A DNA stretch of 64,000 nt from contig JBFWNN010000023.1 of assembly GCA_050251035.1 (NCBI GenBank), forward strand, positions 1 through 64,000, written 5' to 3'. The notes below the pieces were generated by a model, which saw only the letters and a list, made by a program, of their open reading frames with translations, had not been told where the DNA came from and searched no databases. This document shows, piece after piece, positions 17,560 to 25,953 of the stretch (position 1 is the first letter of the stretch; each line of letters starts with the position of its first letter). Made by a program: the position numbers and the translations under genes. The stretch is from Taklimakanibacter sp050251035 (GTDB lineage: Bacteria > Pseudomonadota > Alphaproteobacteria > Rhizobiales > Aestuariivirgaceae).

Positions 17560-18888
17560 CTAGCTCCGGTTTGCGAGCGCTTCGGCCAAATGGGATCGCG
17601 CGACGTCGTCGAGGGCCTTACCCAGCCCGGCCATGCATTCCGCAATCGTGCCGTCGTCAGTCGCCGTCGAAAGCGCCATGAGGCCGCCCGGTTGGATGAA
17701 AACGCCGTTGTTCAAGCAGGCGATCTGAAAGAGGGCCGATAGCCCGATGGTGGATGGAGATGTCTCATGGCGTGAAGGATCGTTATCGAAGGCTATGCCG
17801 GCCACCGATCCCAGCCCGGTGATCGATGCCGTCAGGCCACGAGCGGCTACGGCTCGGCGAAGGTATGAACGCAATTGCTCGCCATAGGCTTCCATCCGGG
17901 CAATGGATTCGGCGGTCAGATGCTCGACGGCAATCAGACCGGCAGTGGCGCTGGCGATGTTTCCGTTGAACGAACCACCATGGAAAACGCAGTCCGGCTC
18001 GGACGGGTCCAGCATGCTCAAGATGCCGCGCCTGCCCGCCACCGCTCCCATCGGCGTGCCGCCGCCGAGGAATTTTCCGAGCACAGTGAGGTCCGGCTCC
18101 AGGGCGAATCGTTCGGCCGAGCCGCCCGGCGACAATCGGAACATGAGGCAGTCGTCGATGATGAAAAGCGCCCCATGCCTTCGCGCCAGCTCTTGAACAG
18201 CAGCCAGGAATCCGTCCTGGGGTGCCACCACTCTTCCGGTGAACATGACCGGTTCGATGATAATCGCGGCTATCTGCGGAGCATGCGCCCGCATCGCGCG
18301 CTCGAAAGAAGCGATATCGTTGAACTCGGCGAGCACGGCGCGGTGCGGCAGGTCGCCGATGCCATAAAGCCCGGCTTCGAGATCGTGAAAGCTTCCGTGA
18401 TAAGCATGTTTGGCCTTCAGAATGAGCGGCCTTCCGGTCGCCCGGCGCGCGAGGCGCACGGCAAGCATGCAGGCTTCGGTGCCCGAGTTCGTGAAGCGGA
18501 GCAACTCGGCAGTGGGAAGGCGCCGTTGCAGCAACTCGGCCAGGGCCGTCAACATCTCGCCGATCCCGCCCAGAGCCAGCCCATCGGCAAGCACCCGCTG
18601 GAGCGCGCGCCATATGGGAGGATAAGCGTGGCCGTGTATGATGCTGAGGCCATTATAGAACAAATCGAAATGGCGATTGCCGTCGACATCCCACAGCCAA
18701 GCTCCACTGCCGCGCGCGAAGCTCAGGGCGAAGGGCGGATGAAAGGTCGTCGTTCGGGTGTTGGCGCCGGGCAGGACCTTTGCGGCACGCCTCGCGAGGG
18801 CGGCTGATTTGGGCATGGTCTCGAGATAGCGGGCAACTATCGGCTCGGCCGCAACGCCCGGCAAGGAACTCATCATCGAACTGGTCAT
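17560..18888 (-). CDS. Class III PLP enzyme, glutamate-1-semialdehyde aminomutase-like
   Basis: 442 residues. The fold is that of HemL-type aminomutases: GANTRTTTFHPPF near 41-53, FTNSGTEACMLAVRLARRATG (about 132-152) for PLP phosphate, the PLP Asp D245 in LFIIDDCLMF and Schiff-base Lys K272 in LGKFLGGGTPMG. It probably acts on an amino acid or amine in the catabolic module rather than in heme synthesis, since the neighbours are catabolic. The start ATG overlaps the stop of the triple RidA gene by four bases, and its own end is two bases before the hydrolase gene. Confidence 0.85.
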   Translation of the reverse strand: MTSSMMSSLPGVAAEPIVARYLETMPKSAALARRAAKVLPGANTRTTTFHPPFALSFARGSGAWLWDVDGNRHFDLFYNGLSIIHGHAYPPIWRALQRVLADGLALGGIGEMLTALAELLQRRLPTAELLRFTNSGTEACMLAVRLARRATGRPLILKAKHAYHGSFHDLEAGLYGIGDLPHRAVLAEFNDIASFERAMRAHAPQIAAIIIEPVMFTGRVVAPQDGFLAAVQELARRHGALFIIDDCLMFRLSPGGSAERFALEPDLTVLGKFLGGGTPMGAVAGRRGILSMLDPSEPDCVFHGGSFNGNIASATAGLIAVEHLTAESIARMEAYGEQLRSYLRRAVAARGLTASITGLGSVAGIAFDNDPSRHETSPSTIGLSALFQIACLNNGVFIQPGGLMALSTATDDGTIAECMAGLGKALDDVARSHLAEALANRS

Positions 18889-19997
18889 CGGTGTGCCGTG
18901 ATCTCCATTTCCACCAACACGTCAGGATCGAAGAAGCGCGCGACGAGGTCGGCATGCGCGAAGCGCGCATACCCGGCCCAATCGCGTTCCAGCTGCCGGA
19001 CCACGGAGAGATGCGCCGGGTCCCTGCAAAAGACCCGGCTGGTGACGACTTGATCCCAACCCACTCCCGCCGCTGCCATCATCTCCGTGAGCGTGCCGAG
19101 CACATGCAGAGTCTGGCCGGTGACATCCCCGGGATAGAGAATCATGCCATTTGCCTCGGCGATCTGGGCCTGAAGGTGCACGAGGCTGCCAACACGGATG
19201 GCATGCGCCGTCCCGGGGGTAGGGGGAACGGCAGAGGTGCTGATCGTGACCTTGGGTGCGACGACTGCCTCCAGGTCGATCGTGATCGCCGGACCGTCTC
19301 GATCATCCGCCGGCGCCAGGCTGGCGACCGAGGTCGATAGAAAATTGCCAGCGGGCAGAAAGGTTTCGCGGCCAGCGCGCACGTCATTGAAGTCGATATT
19401 AGTATCGGTCACATATTGGCGGACGCGCAAAGCATCGTCCCACCGGCCATCAGCATCGGTCAGAAGGGCATCGAAACGCGAATAGATTTCGTGCGTTTCT
19501 TCCGCCAGGCCAGCAGCTGTGGAAGCGATCTGACTGCTCAGATAGATGTGCTGCCCGATACGAACTCCCGCCGTATGTTCCTGGCCGGTGATTGCGAATG
19601 GCCGCTTCTCGCCGCCGATATGCGCGGTCAGCTCGGCTTTGATCGTGGCGCCCTGCGCGCCGGTGCCCAAATGGGCTGTCGTTGTCGCGCACTTGCCCCA
19701 GAGCGGGGCTTCAGCCAGGCATTCCTCAATGAGCTCTCTCATTCCCGGAGAAAGCCCAGGCGGGGCGTAGTAACAGACCCGGGCGACGTCTCGCCAACTC
19801 GCGCCGGCACGATCGAGAACCTTTGTCAGGCTTTGATGCAGATGCCGAATCTGCGCGCGGACGTCGGTGGATATCGATCGCCCCTGGCGGTCCACGGCCG
19901 CGAAGCAGGATGTGTAAAGGATGTCATCTATGCGGACTGCATGCGCTTGCCCCGGTACCTGATGCAGGTCAGGGACGATAATGACGGACTTGCGCAC
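18885..19997 (-). CDS. Three-domain RidA (YjgF/UK114) fusion protein
   Basis: 370 residues that divide into three RidA-like modules of about 120 residues each (1-127, 135-247, 250-370). Repeating features are an ILYTSC/IYLSSQ/LVHLQA strand, a helical segment with a V-DRAG/L-DADG/M-AAGVGWDQV turn and a C-terminal beta strand (KAELTAHI, TIDLEAVV, VEMEITAH). None keeps the ARST-type active-site Arg segment of canonical RidA, so the modules may bind rather than hydrolyse ligands, or use other chemistry. It is the first gene of the operon and begins 23 bp from candidate operator C. Confidence 0.8.
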   Translation of the reverse strand: MRKSVIIVPDLHQVPGQAHAVRIDDILYTSCFAAVDRQGRSISTDVRAQIRHLHQSLTKVLDRAGASWRDVARVCYYAPPGLSPGMRELIEECLAEAPLWGKCATTTAHLGTGAQGATIKAELTAHIGGEKRPFAITGQEHTAGVRIGQHIYLSSQIASTAAGLAEETHEIYSRFDALLTDADGRWDDALRVRQYVTDTNIDFNDVRAGRETFLPAGNFLSTSVASLAPADDRDGPAITIDLEAVVAPKVTISTSAVPPTPGTAHAIRVGSLVHLQAQIAEANGMILYPGDVTGQTLHVLGTLTEMMAAAGVGWDQVVTSRVFCRDPAHLSVVRQLERDWAGYARFAHADLVARFFDPDVLVEMEITAHR

Positions 19998-20020
19998 GGC
20001 GTGTTCCGGTCAGTTGTTTG

Positions 20021-20040
20021 TATATCGATCGGATGATATA
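20021..20040. promoter_or_regulatory. Candidate TetR operator, site C (divergent promoter region)
   Basis: TATATC-GATCGGAT-GATATA is a perfect 6-bp inverted repeat with an 8-bp spacer, flanked by AAAA, in the 126-bp spacer between the triple RidA gene (minus) and the DAO-type oxidase gene (plus). It is the best of three related sites near the tetR module and could control both transcripts. Confidence 0.55.
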
Positions 20041-20123
20041 AAACACGTGATGATGCGGATTGCAAGATCGCAGTTGCGCTGAGACGGGAACTTCGACAGG
20101 GTTCGGAAAAAGGGACGGATGGC

Positions 20124-21431
20124 ATGACCGGGGCGGAAAGCCTGCTGGCGGAGGATTTCTGCGACAAGCCGCTATGGTGGCGCGATGCGGGCGGTACAGC
20201 AGCAAACGAAAGCGCCGTGCCGCGTTCCGTCGATGTCGTGATCGTCGGCTCCGGAATTACCGGGCTTTCGGCGGCGATCGCGCTGGCGCGCCACGGCGCC
20301 GGCGCGGTGATCTGCGACGCCGCCGAATTGGGGTTTGGCGGCTCCACGCGGTCGGCCGGGGTGATCGGTCGGTCGCTGAAAAAGGGCTTTTCGCGCATCG
20401 TCGCGGAGGACGGCCTGCAGCAGGCTTGTGCATTCTATGGCGAGGCCCGCACGGCCTTCGATTTCATCCTCCACTTCATCGAGGTCAACGGGATCGATTG
20501 CGGCCTGCGTTCGTCCGGACGCTTCATCGCGGCGAATACGCCTGAACACTACGAAGCGATCGCCCGCGATCTCGAAGAAAAGAAGCGTCATCTCGGGGAC
20601 GATTTCGAGATGATTCCGCAGGCCCGACAACGCGAGGAAATCGGAACAGACGTCTATTGCGGCGGGGCGGTGGTGCCCGATCACAAGACACTCGACCCTT
20701 ACCGCCTGCATCGCGGTCTCCTGGCGCTGGCGGAGCGCGCCGGCGTCGTCATTCTTCCGCACACGCGTGTAACCCGGATCGACCGACGGAGCGACCGCTT
20801 CGGCGTCGTGACCAATCGAGGCGAGTGCACGGCGCGCCATGTGATCGTCGCGACCAACGGTTACACCGGTCCGGAGCTCTTGTGGTTCCGGCGCCGCCTC
20901 ATACCCCTCAACGCCTATATGATCGCCACGCAGGAACTCGCCATGACGGCGATGCGGGACGTTCTTCCAACCTTGCGGACGTTTAACGACTACCGAATTG
21001 ACACCGAATATGCCCGGCCTTGTCCAGAGGGCAAGCGGATAATTTTTGGAGGGCTGACCGGCCGCAACTACGCCGATGGTCAAGATATCGCCCGGCGGCT
21101 TCGCCAGAAGATGATACGGTTGTTCCCACAACTCGCGGAGACGAGGATCTCGCGCGCATGGAGCGGGCGTTGCGCGGCTACATTCGATCTATATCCGCAT
21201 ATCGGACAGCATGAAGGCCTCCACTATGCCATGGGATACTGCTTCGGGTCCGGCCTCCCGCTCGGCCTGCTGTTCGGCCACAAAACAGCGCTGCGCATCC
21301 TGGGCATCAAGGGTGGAGAGACCGCCTTCGACGACGAGGCATTCACGACTCGCGCCTTCTATCGCGGCAATGCCTGGTTCATGCCGCTACTGATGGAATA
21401 TTATCGGTGGCGAGAACGGTCAGGATTTTAG
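20124..21431 (+). CDS. FAD-dependent oxidoreductase of the DAO family
   Basis: 435 residues. The FAD-binding dinucleotide motif VVIVGSGITGLSAAIALARHG is at about residues 38-58, followed by FGGSTRSAG, the flavin-contact segment of DAO-like amine and amino acid oxidases such as gamma-glutamylputrescine oxidase. The C-terminus includes YAMGYCFGSGLPLG, the second FAD contact. It should oxidise a secondary or primary amine to an imine. Divergent from the triple RidA gene with a shared candidate operator, so it likely belongs to the same pathway; imines it forms are natural RidA substrates. Confidence 0.87.
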   Translation: MTGAESLLAEDFCDKPLWWRDAGGTAANESAVPRSVDVVIVGSGITGLSAAIALARHGAGAVICDAAELGFGGSTRSAGVIGRSLKKGFSRIVAEDGLQQACAFYGEARTAFDFILHFIEVNGIDCGLRSSGRFIAANTPEHYEAIARDLEEKKRHLGDDFEMIPQARQREEIGTDVYCGGAVVPDHKTLDPYRLHRGLLALAERAGVVILPHTRVTRIDRRSDRFGVVTNRGECTARHVIVATNGYTGPELLWFRRRLIPLNAYMIATQELAMTAMRDVLPTLRTFNDYRIDTEYARPCPEGKRIIFGGLTGRNYADGQDIARRLRQKMIRLFPQLAETRISRAWSGRCAATFDLYPHIGQHEGLHYAMGYCFGSGLPLGLLFGHKTALRILGIKGGETAFDDEAFTTRAFYRGNAWFMPLLMEYYRWRERSGF

Positions 21432-21462
21432 GGCAAGCGTTCCGTCTTCTGCGGCCGAGCTA

Positions 21463-22143
21463 TCAGCTACGTTGATGCAGGAAGCTGCGATCAAGCCCCA
21501 TTTGGTCGGCGAAAGGCTTTTCCTCGATCAATGCAGCGCCGAGCACGGGCGATTCAAGATGACGCCGGAAATATGCCTCGAGCTTGGGGAATTTCGCCCC
21601 GATGCGATAGCCCAGATAATGAAACAGGATCAGATTCGAGACGATGGCGATGTCGGCGATCGACAGTTTGCCGCCGATGAGAAACCTTTCGGGCTGTAAG
21701 CCTTCTATATAGGTGAGCGCCTCGGGCGCGGCCTTGTCCTTTGCCTTGTCGATCGCGGCCTGGTTTCCCGGCAGGTTGCGGATTTTCGGTCCGACGATCT
21801 GATTGTGGAAAAGGGGATGTATCACGTCGCGAAACAACGCCGATCCTGCCCAGGCGTCGAGGAACAGGGCCGCGCCATATTCCCTGTCATCGACCGGCAG
21901 AAGCGCGGGCTCAGGGTGCGTGCGCTCGAAATAGGAGACGATCGCCGTCGAATCCGCGAGCCGGAAACCATCGTCCTCGATCGCCGGAATGAGACCGGTC
22001 GGGCTGATCGCGCGCCAGTCGGGCGGCGGATTGCCGGGGACGACGGGAATGACGATCTCGAGATCGAACGGGATCTGCTTGAGCCGCGCGGCGACAATCA
22101 CTTTGCGCGTATGGACGGACAAGGGCACGCCATAGATCTTCAT
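21463..22143 (-). CDS. Glutathione S-transferase family protein
   Basis: 226 residues: thioredoxin-like N-terminal domain starting KIYGVPLSVHTRKV (candidate catalytic Ser9/Thr12 region), with the cis-Pro segment TGLIPAIED and the glutathione gamma-glutamyl contact LADSTAIVSYF, then the helical domain ending with LSIADIAIVSNLILF. Substrate unknown. It is convergent with the DAO gene (31-bp gap) and is followed 58 bp later by the MerR gene on the same strand, upstream of neither, so regulation by MerR is not evident. Confidence 0.87.
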   Translation of the reverse strand: MKIYGVPLSVHTRKVIVAARLKQIPFDLEIVIPVVPGNPPPDWRAISPTGLIPAIEDDGFRLADSTAIVSYFERTHPEPALLPVDDREYGAALFLDAWAGSALFRDVIHPLFHNQIVGPKIRNLPGNQAAIDKAKDKAAPEALTYIEGLQPERFLIGGKLSIADIAIVSNLILFHYLGYRIGAKFPKLEAYFRRHLESPVLGAALIEEKPFADQMGLDRSFLHQRS

Positions 22144-22201
22144 CTTCCACTCCTCATGGATTGCATTGGGACGACGATTCCGTTCTTAAAGCGGCAGTTG
22201 C

Positions 22202-23038
22202 TCAAGCCGCGCGCTGGATCGGGAACTGGATTTCCACCAGCGCTTTCTCAAACCCGGCTTCTCCGGTGACGGGTTCGAGAAAGACTTCGCGGCAAGGACC
22301 CGCGATCTCGTATCGATTGGCCTCGATCCAGGTACCGATGGCGGCAAAGGATGAATGACTTGCCGCAGTCGTTCCGGATCTGACGATGGTCGCCATGGCC
22401 GGCACGGCCGGAAGCTCGCTCGCCAACAACAGGCTGCCGTCGAGAAGCCGCAGGCTTGCGTTCGAGGGGCGCGCCAGGGTGAAACCGATTTCCAGATCGA
22501 GCTTCTCGTCCTCGACATCGTTGCGCGCGACGACGACGAGCTTGTCGCGCAAAGCAGGGCGGATGTGCCTCGCACCTTCTTCGGCGATGGCGCAGATCAG
22601 GGGCACGACCTGCGCCATGTTCTCGAAGGTTTGTCGCAGGGAAAGAACCGGCGAGGCCGCCACCGACTTGACGATCACGTCATAATCCTCGATCCGGCCT
22701 CGCCGGTCGATCTCGGCGATACGCGATTCGATATGGCGTAAGCGCGCTTCCTCCGCCTGCAGTGACTGCTCCACTTGCGCCCGCTTCATGGCGAGCATGC
22801 CGCGCAGCTCTGCTGAGGAAATCTGGCCTTCGAGAAGCGGCCTTATCTGCTCCAAGGAGAGACCGAGCTCCTTGAGCGCCAAAATGCGGTTCAGGCGAGG
22901 CAACTGGCGAATGCCGTAATAGCGATATCCGCTCTGCTGATCCGCATGGTCCGGGCGCAGCAGTCCCAGCTGATCATAGTGCCGCAGCTGCCTGGCCGAC
23001 ACCTGGGCTATCTGTGCAAATTCACCAATCCTGAACAT
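22202..23038 (-). CDS. MerR-family transcriptional regulator with effector-binding domain
   Basis: 278 residues from ATG 23036-23038, which has GGAGG eight bases upstream; starts at 23044 and 23065 are less well spaced. The winged helix is MFRIGEFAQIAQVSARQLRHYDQLGLL, then RYYGIRQLPRLNRILALKELGLSL, a coiled coil (about residues 75-115) and a C-terminal GyrI-like effector-binding domain (ends with FEKALVEIQFPIQ). BmrR- and MtaN-type relatives sense hydrophobic cations. A clear dyad lies 77 bp upstream. The gene is close to the GST gene and may control it from elsewhere in the region. Confidence 0.88.
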   Translation of the reverse strand: MFRIGEFAQIAQVSARQLRHYDQLGLLRPDHADQQSGYRYYGIRQLPRLNRILALKELGLSLEQIRPLLEGQISSAELRGMLAMKRAQVEQSLQAEEARLRHIESRIAEIDRRGRIEDYDVIVKSVAASPVLSLRQTFENMAQVVPLICAIAEEGARHIRPALRDKLVVVARNDVEDEKLDLEIGFTLARPSNASLRLLDGSLLLASELPAVPAMATIVRSGTTAASHSSFAAIGTWIEANRYEIAGPCREVFLEPVTGEAGFEKALVEIQFPIQRAA

Positions 23039-23114
23039 CGGCATTCCCTCCGCGACCCGCTCCACCGGAGCGGTGATCGGTCACGCGTGCATCTGTCGAG
23101 GAGAGTTGTGCGGG

Positions 23115-23137
23115 CTTGACATAGTGTCAAAGTCAAG
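23115..23137. promoter_or_regulatory. Candidate MerR operator/promoter
   Basis: CTTGAC-N11-GTCAAG with an inner perfect TTGACA-TAG-TGTCAA, in the 107-bp spacer upstream of merR. Dyads beginning with TTGAC that overlap a long-spacer promoter are typical of MerR autoregulation. Confidence 0.5.
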
Positions 23138-23145
23138 CAGAAAAA

Positions 23146-24180
23146 TCACATCGTCGTTTTCGCCCGGTAGCTGCGCGGCGAGGTGCCGGTCCAGCGATGG
23201 AAGGCGCGTGAGAAGGCCGAGAGCTCGGAATAGCCGAGCAGGAAGGCGATCTCCGAGAAGGGCAGCTCGCGCTGGCGCACATAGACGAGCGCCAGATCGC
23301 GGCGCGTCTCCTCGACCAGGTCCTTGTAATTGAGATTGTCGCGCGCAAGCTCGCGCTGGATGGTGGCGGGCGTCGCCTTGATCGCCTCCGCCACCGCTTC
23401 GAGCGCCGGATAGCCGTCGGCGAGGCGGGCGCGGATCGCCGAGCGGATCTGGTCCTTGCGCGTCTGGCGGGGAAGGGGCTTGGTGCCGACGCTCATCAGA
23501 CACATGCGGGTGATCGACAGGAGCTTCAGGTCGGGCGCTGGCATCGGCCGCGCGAAGAGGTCGCGCCGGAAGACCAGCGCATTGGTCGCTTGCGAGAAAT
23601 AGACCGGCGCGTCGAAGGCGCTCTCATGCTCGCGCCAGGCCTCGGGCTTGGGATGCTCGAAATGCACCTCTTCCGGCGACCAGGACGCGCCCAGGCCTTC
23701 GCGCATGATGTTGAGGAACATGCCGAGCGAGAGCTCGGCGTCCTGGCGGCGCGCCAGGATGTCGGGCATGCGGATCTGATATTCGAGGCGGACGCGGCCA
23801 TGGCCGGCATCGGCGACCGCCATATGGGTCGATTGCTGATGCAGGGCGAAGAGGCCGACGAAATTCTCGAGCGCCGAGCCCAGATTGGGGGAGGAGACGG
23901 CGGTATAGCCGATGAGGCCAAGATCGCGCGGCTTGAAGCCGTTCCCGAACCACAGACCGAAATTGGGATTGCGGGTGTCGCGGGCCGCCTCTTCGAAGAG
24001 CGAGCAGAAGGCGGAAAGCTCGAGGCTCAAGGTGGGCTGGCCGACGGAGGCCGGATCGACACCGGCTGCGCCGCAGACCCGATCGATGTCGCCGCCCAGC
24101 CGCGCGACATGGTCGGCGATGCCGGTCGCGGCCGAAGCGAGGATGCCGGGATGGGCGGCGCTGTCTTCCCCAGGCTGCAT
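23146..24180 (-). CDS. AraC-family transcriptional regulator (OruR/GliR-like)
   Basis: 344 residues from ATG 24178-24180, with GAGG eight bases upstream. The N-terminal two thirds match the arabinose-binding-like domain of OruR/ArgR-type AraC regulators (LGLIGYTAVSSPNLGSALENF). Two helix-turn-helix units are at the C-terminus: LEAVAEAIKATPATIQRELA and PFSEIAFLLGYSELSAFSRAFHRWTGTSPRSYR. It is transcribed away from the microcompartment operon across a 207-bp spacer and is the likely activator of it. Confidence 0.88.
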   Translation of the reverse strand: MQPGEDSAAHPGILASAATGIADHVARLGGDIDRVCGAAGVDPASVGQPTLSLELSAFCSLFEEAARDTRNPNFGLWFGNGFKPRDLGLIGYTAVSSPNLGSALENFVGLFALHQQSTHMAVADAGHGRVRLEYQIRMPDILARRQDAELSLGMFLNIMREGLGASWSPEEVHFEHPKPEAWREHESAFDAPVYFSQATNALVFRRDLFARPMPAPDLKLLSITRMCLMSVGTKPLPRQTRKDQIRSAIRARLADGYPALEAVAEAIKATPATIQRELARDNLNYKDLVEETRRDLALVYVRQRELPFSEIAFLLGYSELSAFSRAFHRWTGTSPRSYRAKTTM

Positions 24181-24281
24181 GCGGAAGCCTCTTGTTGTGC
24201 CGGTGAGCCTTGCATGGATTGGCCAGCGAAGCAACTTTGCAATGGAGTGATGCAGTTAAAAAGGGGACATGATAAAGTAAA

Positions 24282-24351
24282 TGCTGTCTGTAGATTACAC
24301 AAGTATGCTGTCCCTTAATTACTTGATGTCAAGCTGGCCGAATGTGCTGTC
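24282..24351. promoter_or_regulatory. Direct repeats TGCTGTC in the AraC/BMC divergent spacer
   Basis: TGCTGTC occurs at 24282-24288, 24306-24312 and 24345-24351 in a locally AT-rich stretch upstream of the aldehyde dehydrogenase gene. Direct repeats near one to two helical turns apart are typical of AraC-family sites. The 7-bp core could recur by chance. Confidence 0.35.
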
Positions 24352-24387
24352 AAGCCGACTCCGGCCGCGGCGGTCTAGTGTCGGCCC

Positions 24388-25953
24388 ATGGCCATCCACC
24401 CCCTTCTCGAAGATCGCGGCTTCACCAGCTTCCACGCCAAGCAAATGGTGGAAAAGGCGCGCTGGGCGGCGGAGGCCTTCTCGGGCTATGGCCGGCCCGA
24501 GGTGCTGCGGATCGCCAAGGCGGTCGGCGAGGCGGGCCATGCGCACGCCCAGCGCTATGCCCAATGGGCGGTCGACGAGACGGGCTTCGGCGTCGTCGAG
24601 CACAAGGCGATCAAGAACCGGGCTTGCTCCAAGGGTCTCTACGAGCTCTACCAGGACCAGGATTTCACCGGCACCAGGATCGACGCCGAGCGCAAGATCC
24701 TGGAGATCGCGCGGCCGGCCGGCGTTGTCTTCGCGCTGACGCCCTCGACCAATCCGGTGGCTACCGTCTTCTACAAGATCATGCTGTGCCTCTTGACGCG
24801 CAACGCGATCATCATCTCGCCCCATCCCATGGCCAAGGCCTGCTGCGCCGACGCGGCCAAGCTCCTCGCCAAGGCGGCGGAAGAAGCGGGCGCGCCGGAC
24901 GGCGTCATCCAGGTCATCGACGAGCCGTCGCTGCCGATCGTCGAGACGGTGATGAAGTCCGACCGCATCGACGTCATCCTGGCGACCGGCGGCACGCCGG
25001 TGGTGCGCGCCGCCTATGGTTCCGGCAATCCCGCGATCGGCGTCGGGCCCGGCAATGTGCCCGTCTATGTCGACGAGACCGCCGACGTGGCGCATGCGGC
25101 CAAGGCCATCGCCGAGTCGAAATCCTTCGACAACGGCATATTGTGCACCAATGAGAGCGCCGTCATCGCGCATGGCGCCATCGCCCAGGCGCTCGAGCAG
25201 GAGCTCAAGCGCAATAGCTGCCACATCCTGAGCGAGGCGGAGCGCGACCAGCTCGAACAGGCGCTGTTTCCGGACGGCAAGTTCAATATCGCGCTGATCG
25301 GCAAGCCGGCCGAGCTCATCGCCCAGAAGGCGGGTTTCCGGGTTCCGGCGCGCACCAAAGTGCTGGTGGCACCGCTGGCGCGCATCGGCGATGACTATGC
25401 GCTCTCACGCGAGAAGCTCTGCCCGGTGCTCGGCCTCTATGTGGCAGCGACGCGCGAGGCGGCGATGATCGCCAGCCGCGCCATGACGCGGCGCGCGGGC
25501 GGCGGCCATTCCGCCGCCATTCATGCGCGTGATCCCAACATCATCCTGCGCTTCGGCGAAGAGATGAACGTGCTGCGCATCAGCGTGAATGTCGGCAACA
25601 GCCTCGGCGCCTCGGGCTTCGAGACGCATCTCGCCCCCACGATGACCATCGGCACCGGCTATTTCGGGCGCAGCTCGGTCGCAGAGAATGTCGGGCCGCA
25701 CCACCTGGTGCAATGGGTGAAGATGGCCTGGAACAGCGACACGGCGATTGCGATGCCGTCCTTCGATGCGGCCGACCGCCTGGCAAAGCCGCGCATCGGC
25801 ACGCCGCCCAAAGGCGAGATCGACTATGATTTCGGCAACCACCCGCCCGGCGCGGCGTCATCGGCGCCCGCGCGAACGACGGAATCAGCGGACGACATCC
25901 GCGCCGAGATCCGGCGCATCATCCTCGAAGAGCTGAAGGAGCTCGCGCGCTGA
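24388..25953 (+). CDS. Microcompartment-associated acylating aldehyde dehydrogenase
   Basis: 521 residues, of the CoA-acylating PduP/EutE-type aldehyde dehydrogenases: catalytic Cys C253 in FDNGILCTNES, nucleotide region ILATGGTPVVRAAYGSG, and SSVAENVGPHHLVQW near the C-terminal side. Such enzymes convert an aldehyde to acyl-CoA with NAD inside a protein shell. After a Pro/Ala/Ser-rich linker (PPGAASSAPARTTES) the protein ends in an amphipathic helix, DDIRAEIRRIILEELKELAR, the hallmark of an encapsulation peptide. First gene of the shell operon, overlapping the first BMC-T gene by one base (TGATG). The aldehyde, probably acetaldehyde or propionaldehyde, is not readable. Confidence 0.9.
   Translation: MAIHPLLEDRGFTSFHAKQMVEKARWAAEAFSGYGRPEVLRIAKAVGEAGHAHAQRYAQWAVDETGFGVVEHKAIKNRACSKGLYELYQDQDFTGTRIDAERKILEIARPAGVVFALTPSTNPVATVFYKIMLCLLTRNAIIISPHPMAKACCADAAKLLAKAAEEAGAPDGVIQVIDEPSLPIVETVMKSDRIDVILATGGTPVVRAAYGSGNPAIGVGPGNVPVYVDETADVAHAAKAIAESKSFDNGILCTNESAVIAHGAIAQALEQELKRNSCHILSEAERDQLEQALFPDGKFNIALIGKPAELIAQKAGFRVPARTKVLVAPLARIGDDYALSREKLCPVLGLYVAATREAAMIASRAMTRRAGGGHSAAIHARDPNIILRFGEEMNVLRISVNVGNSLGASGFETHLAPTMTIGTGYFGRSSVAENVGPHHLVQWVKMAWNSDTAIAMPSFDAADRLAKPRIGTPPKGEIDYDFGNHPPGAASSAPARTTESADDIRAEIRRIILEELKELAR

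Noticed and set aside
17560..18888. HemL-like protein as a heme-pathway glutamate-1-semialdehyde aminomutase
   Set aside because: Alphaproteobacteria normally make aminolevulinate by the Shemin route, and the neighbours are catabolic; a different aminomutase or transaminase role is likelier.
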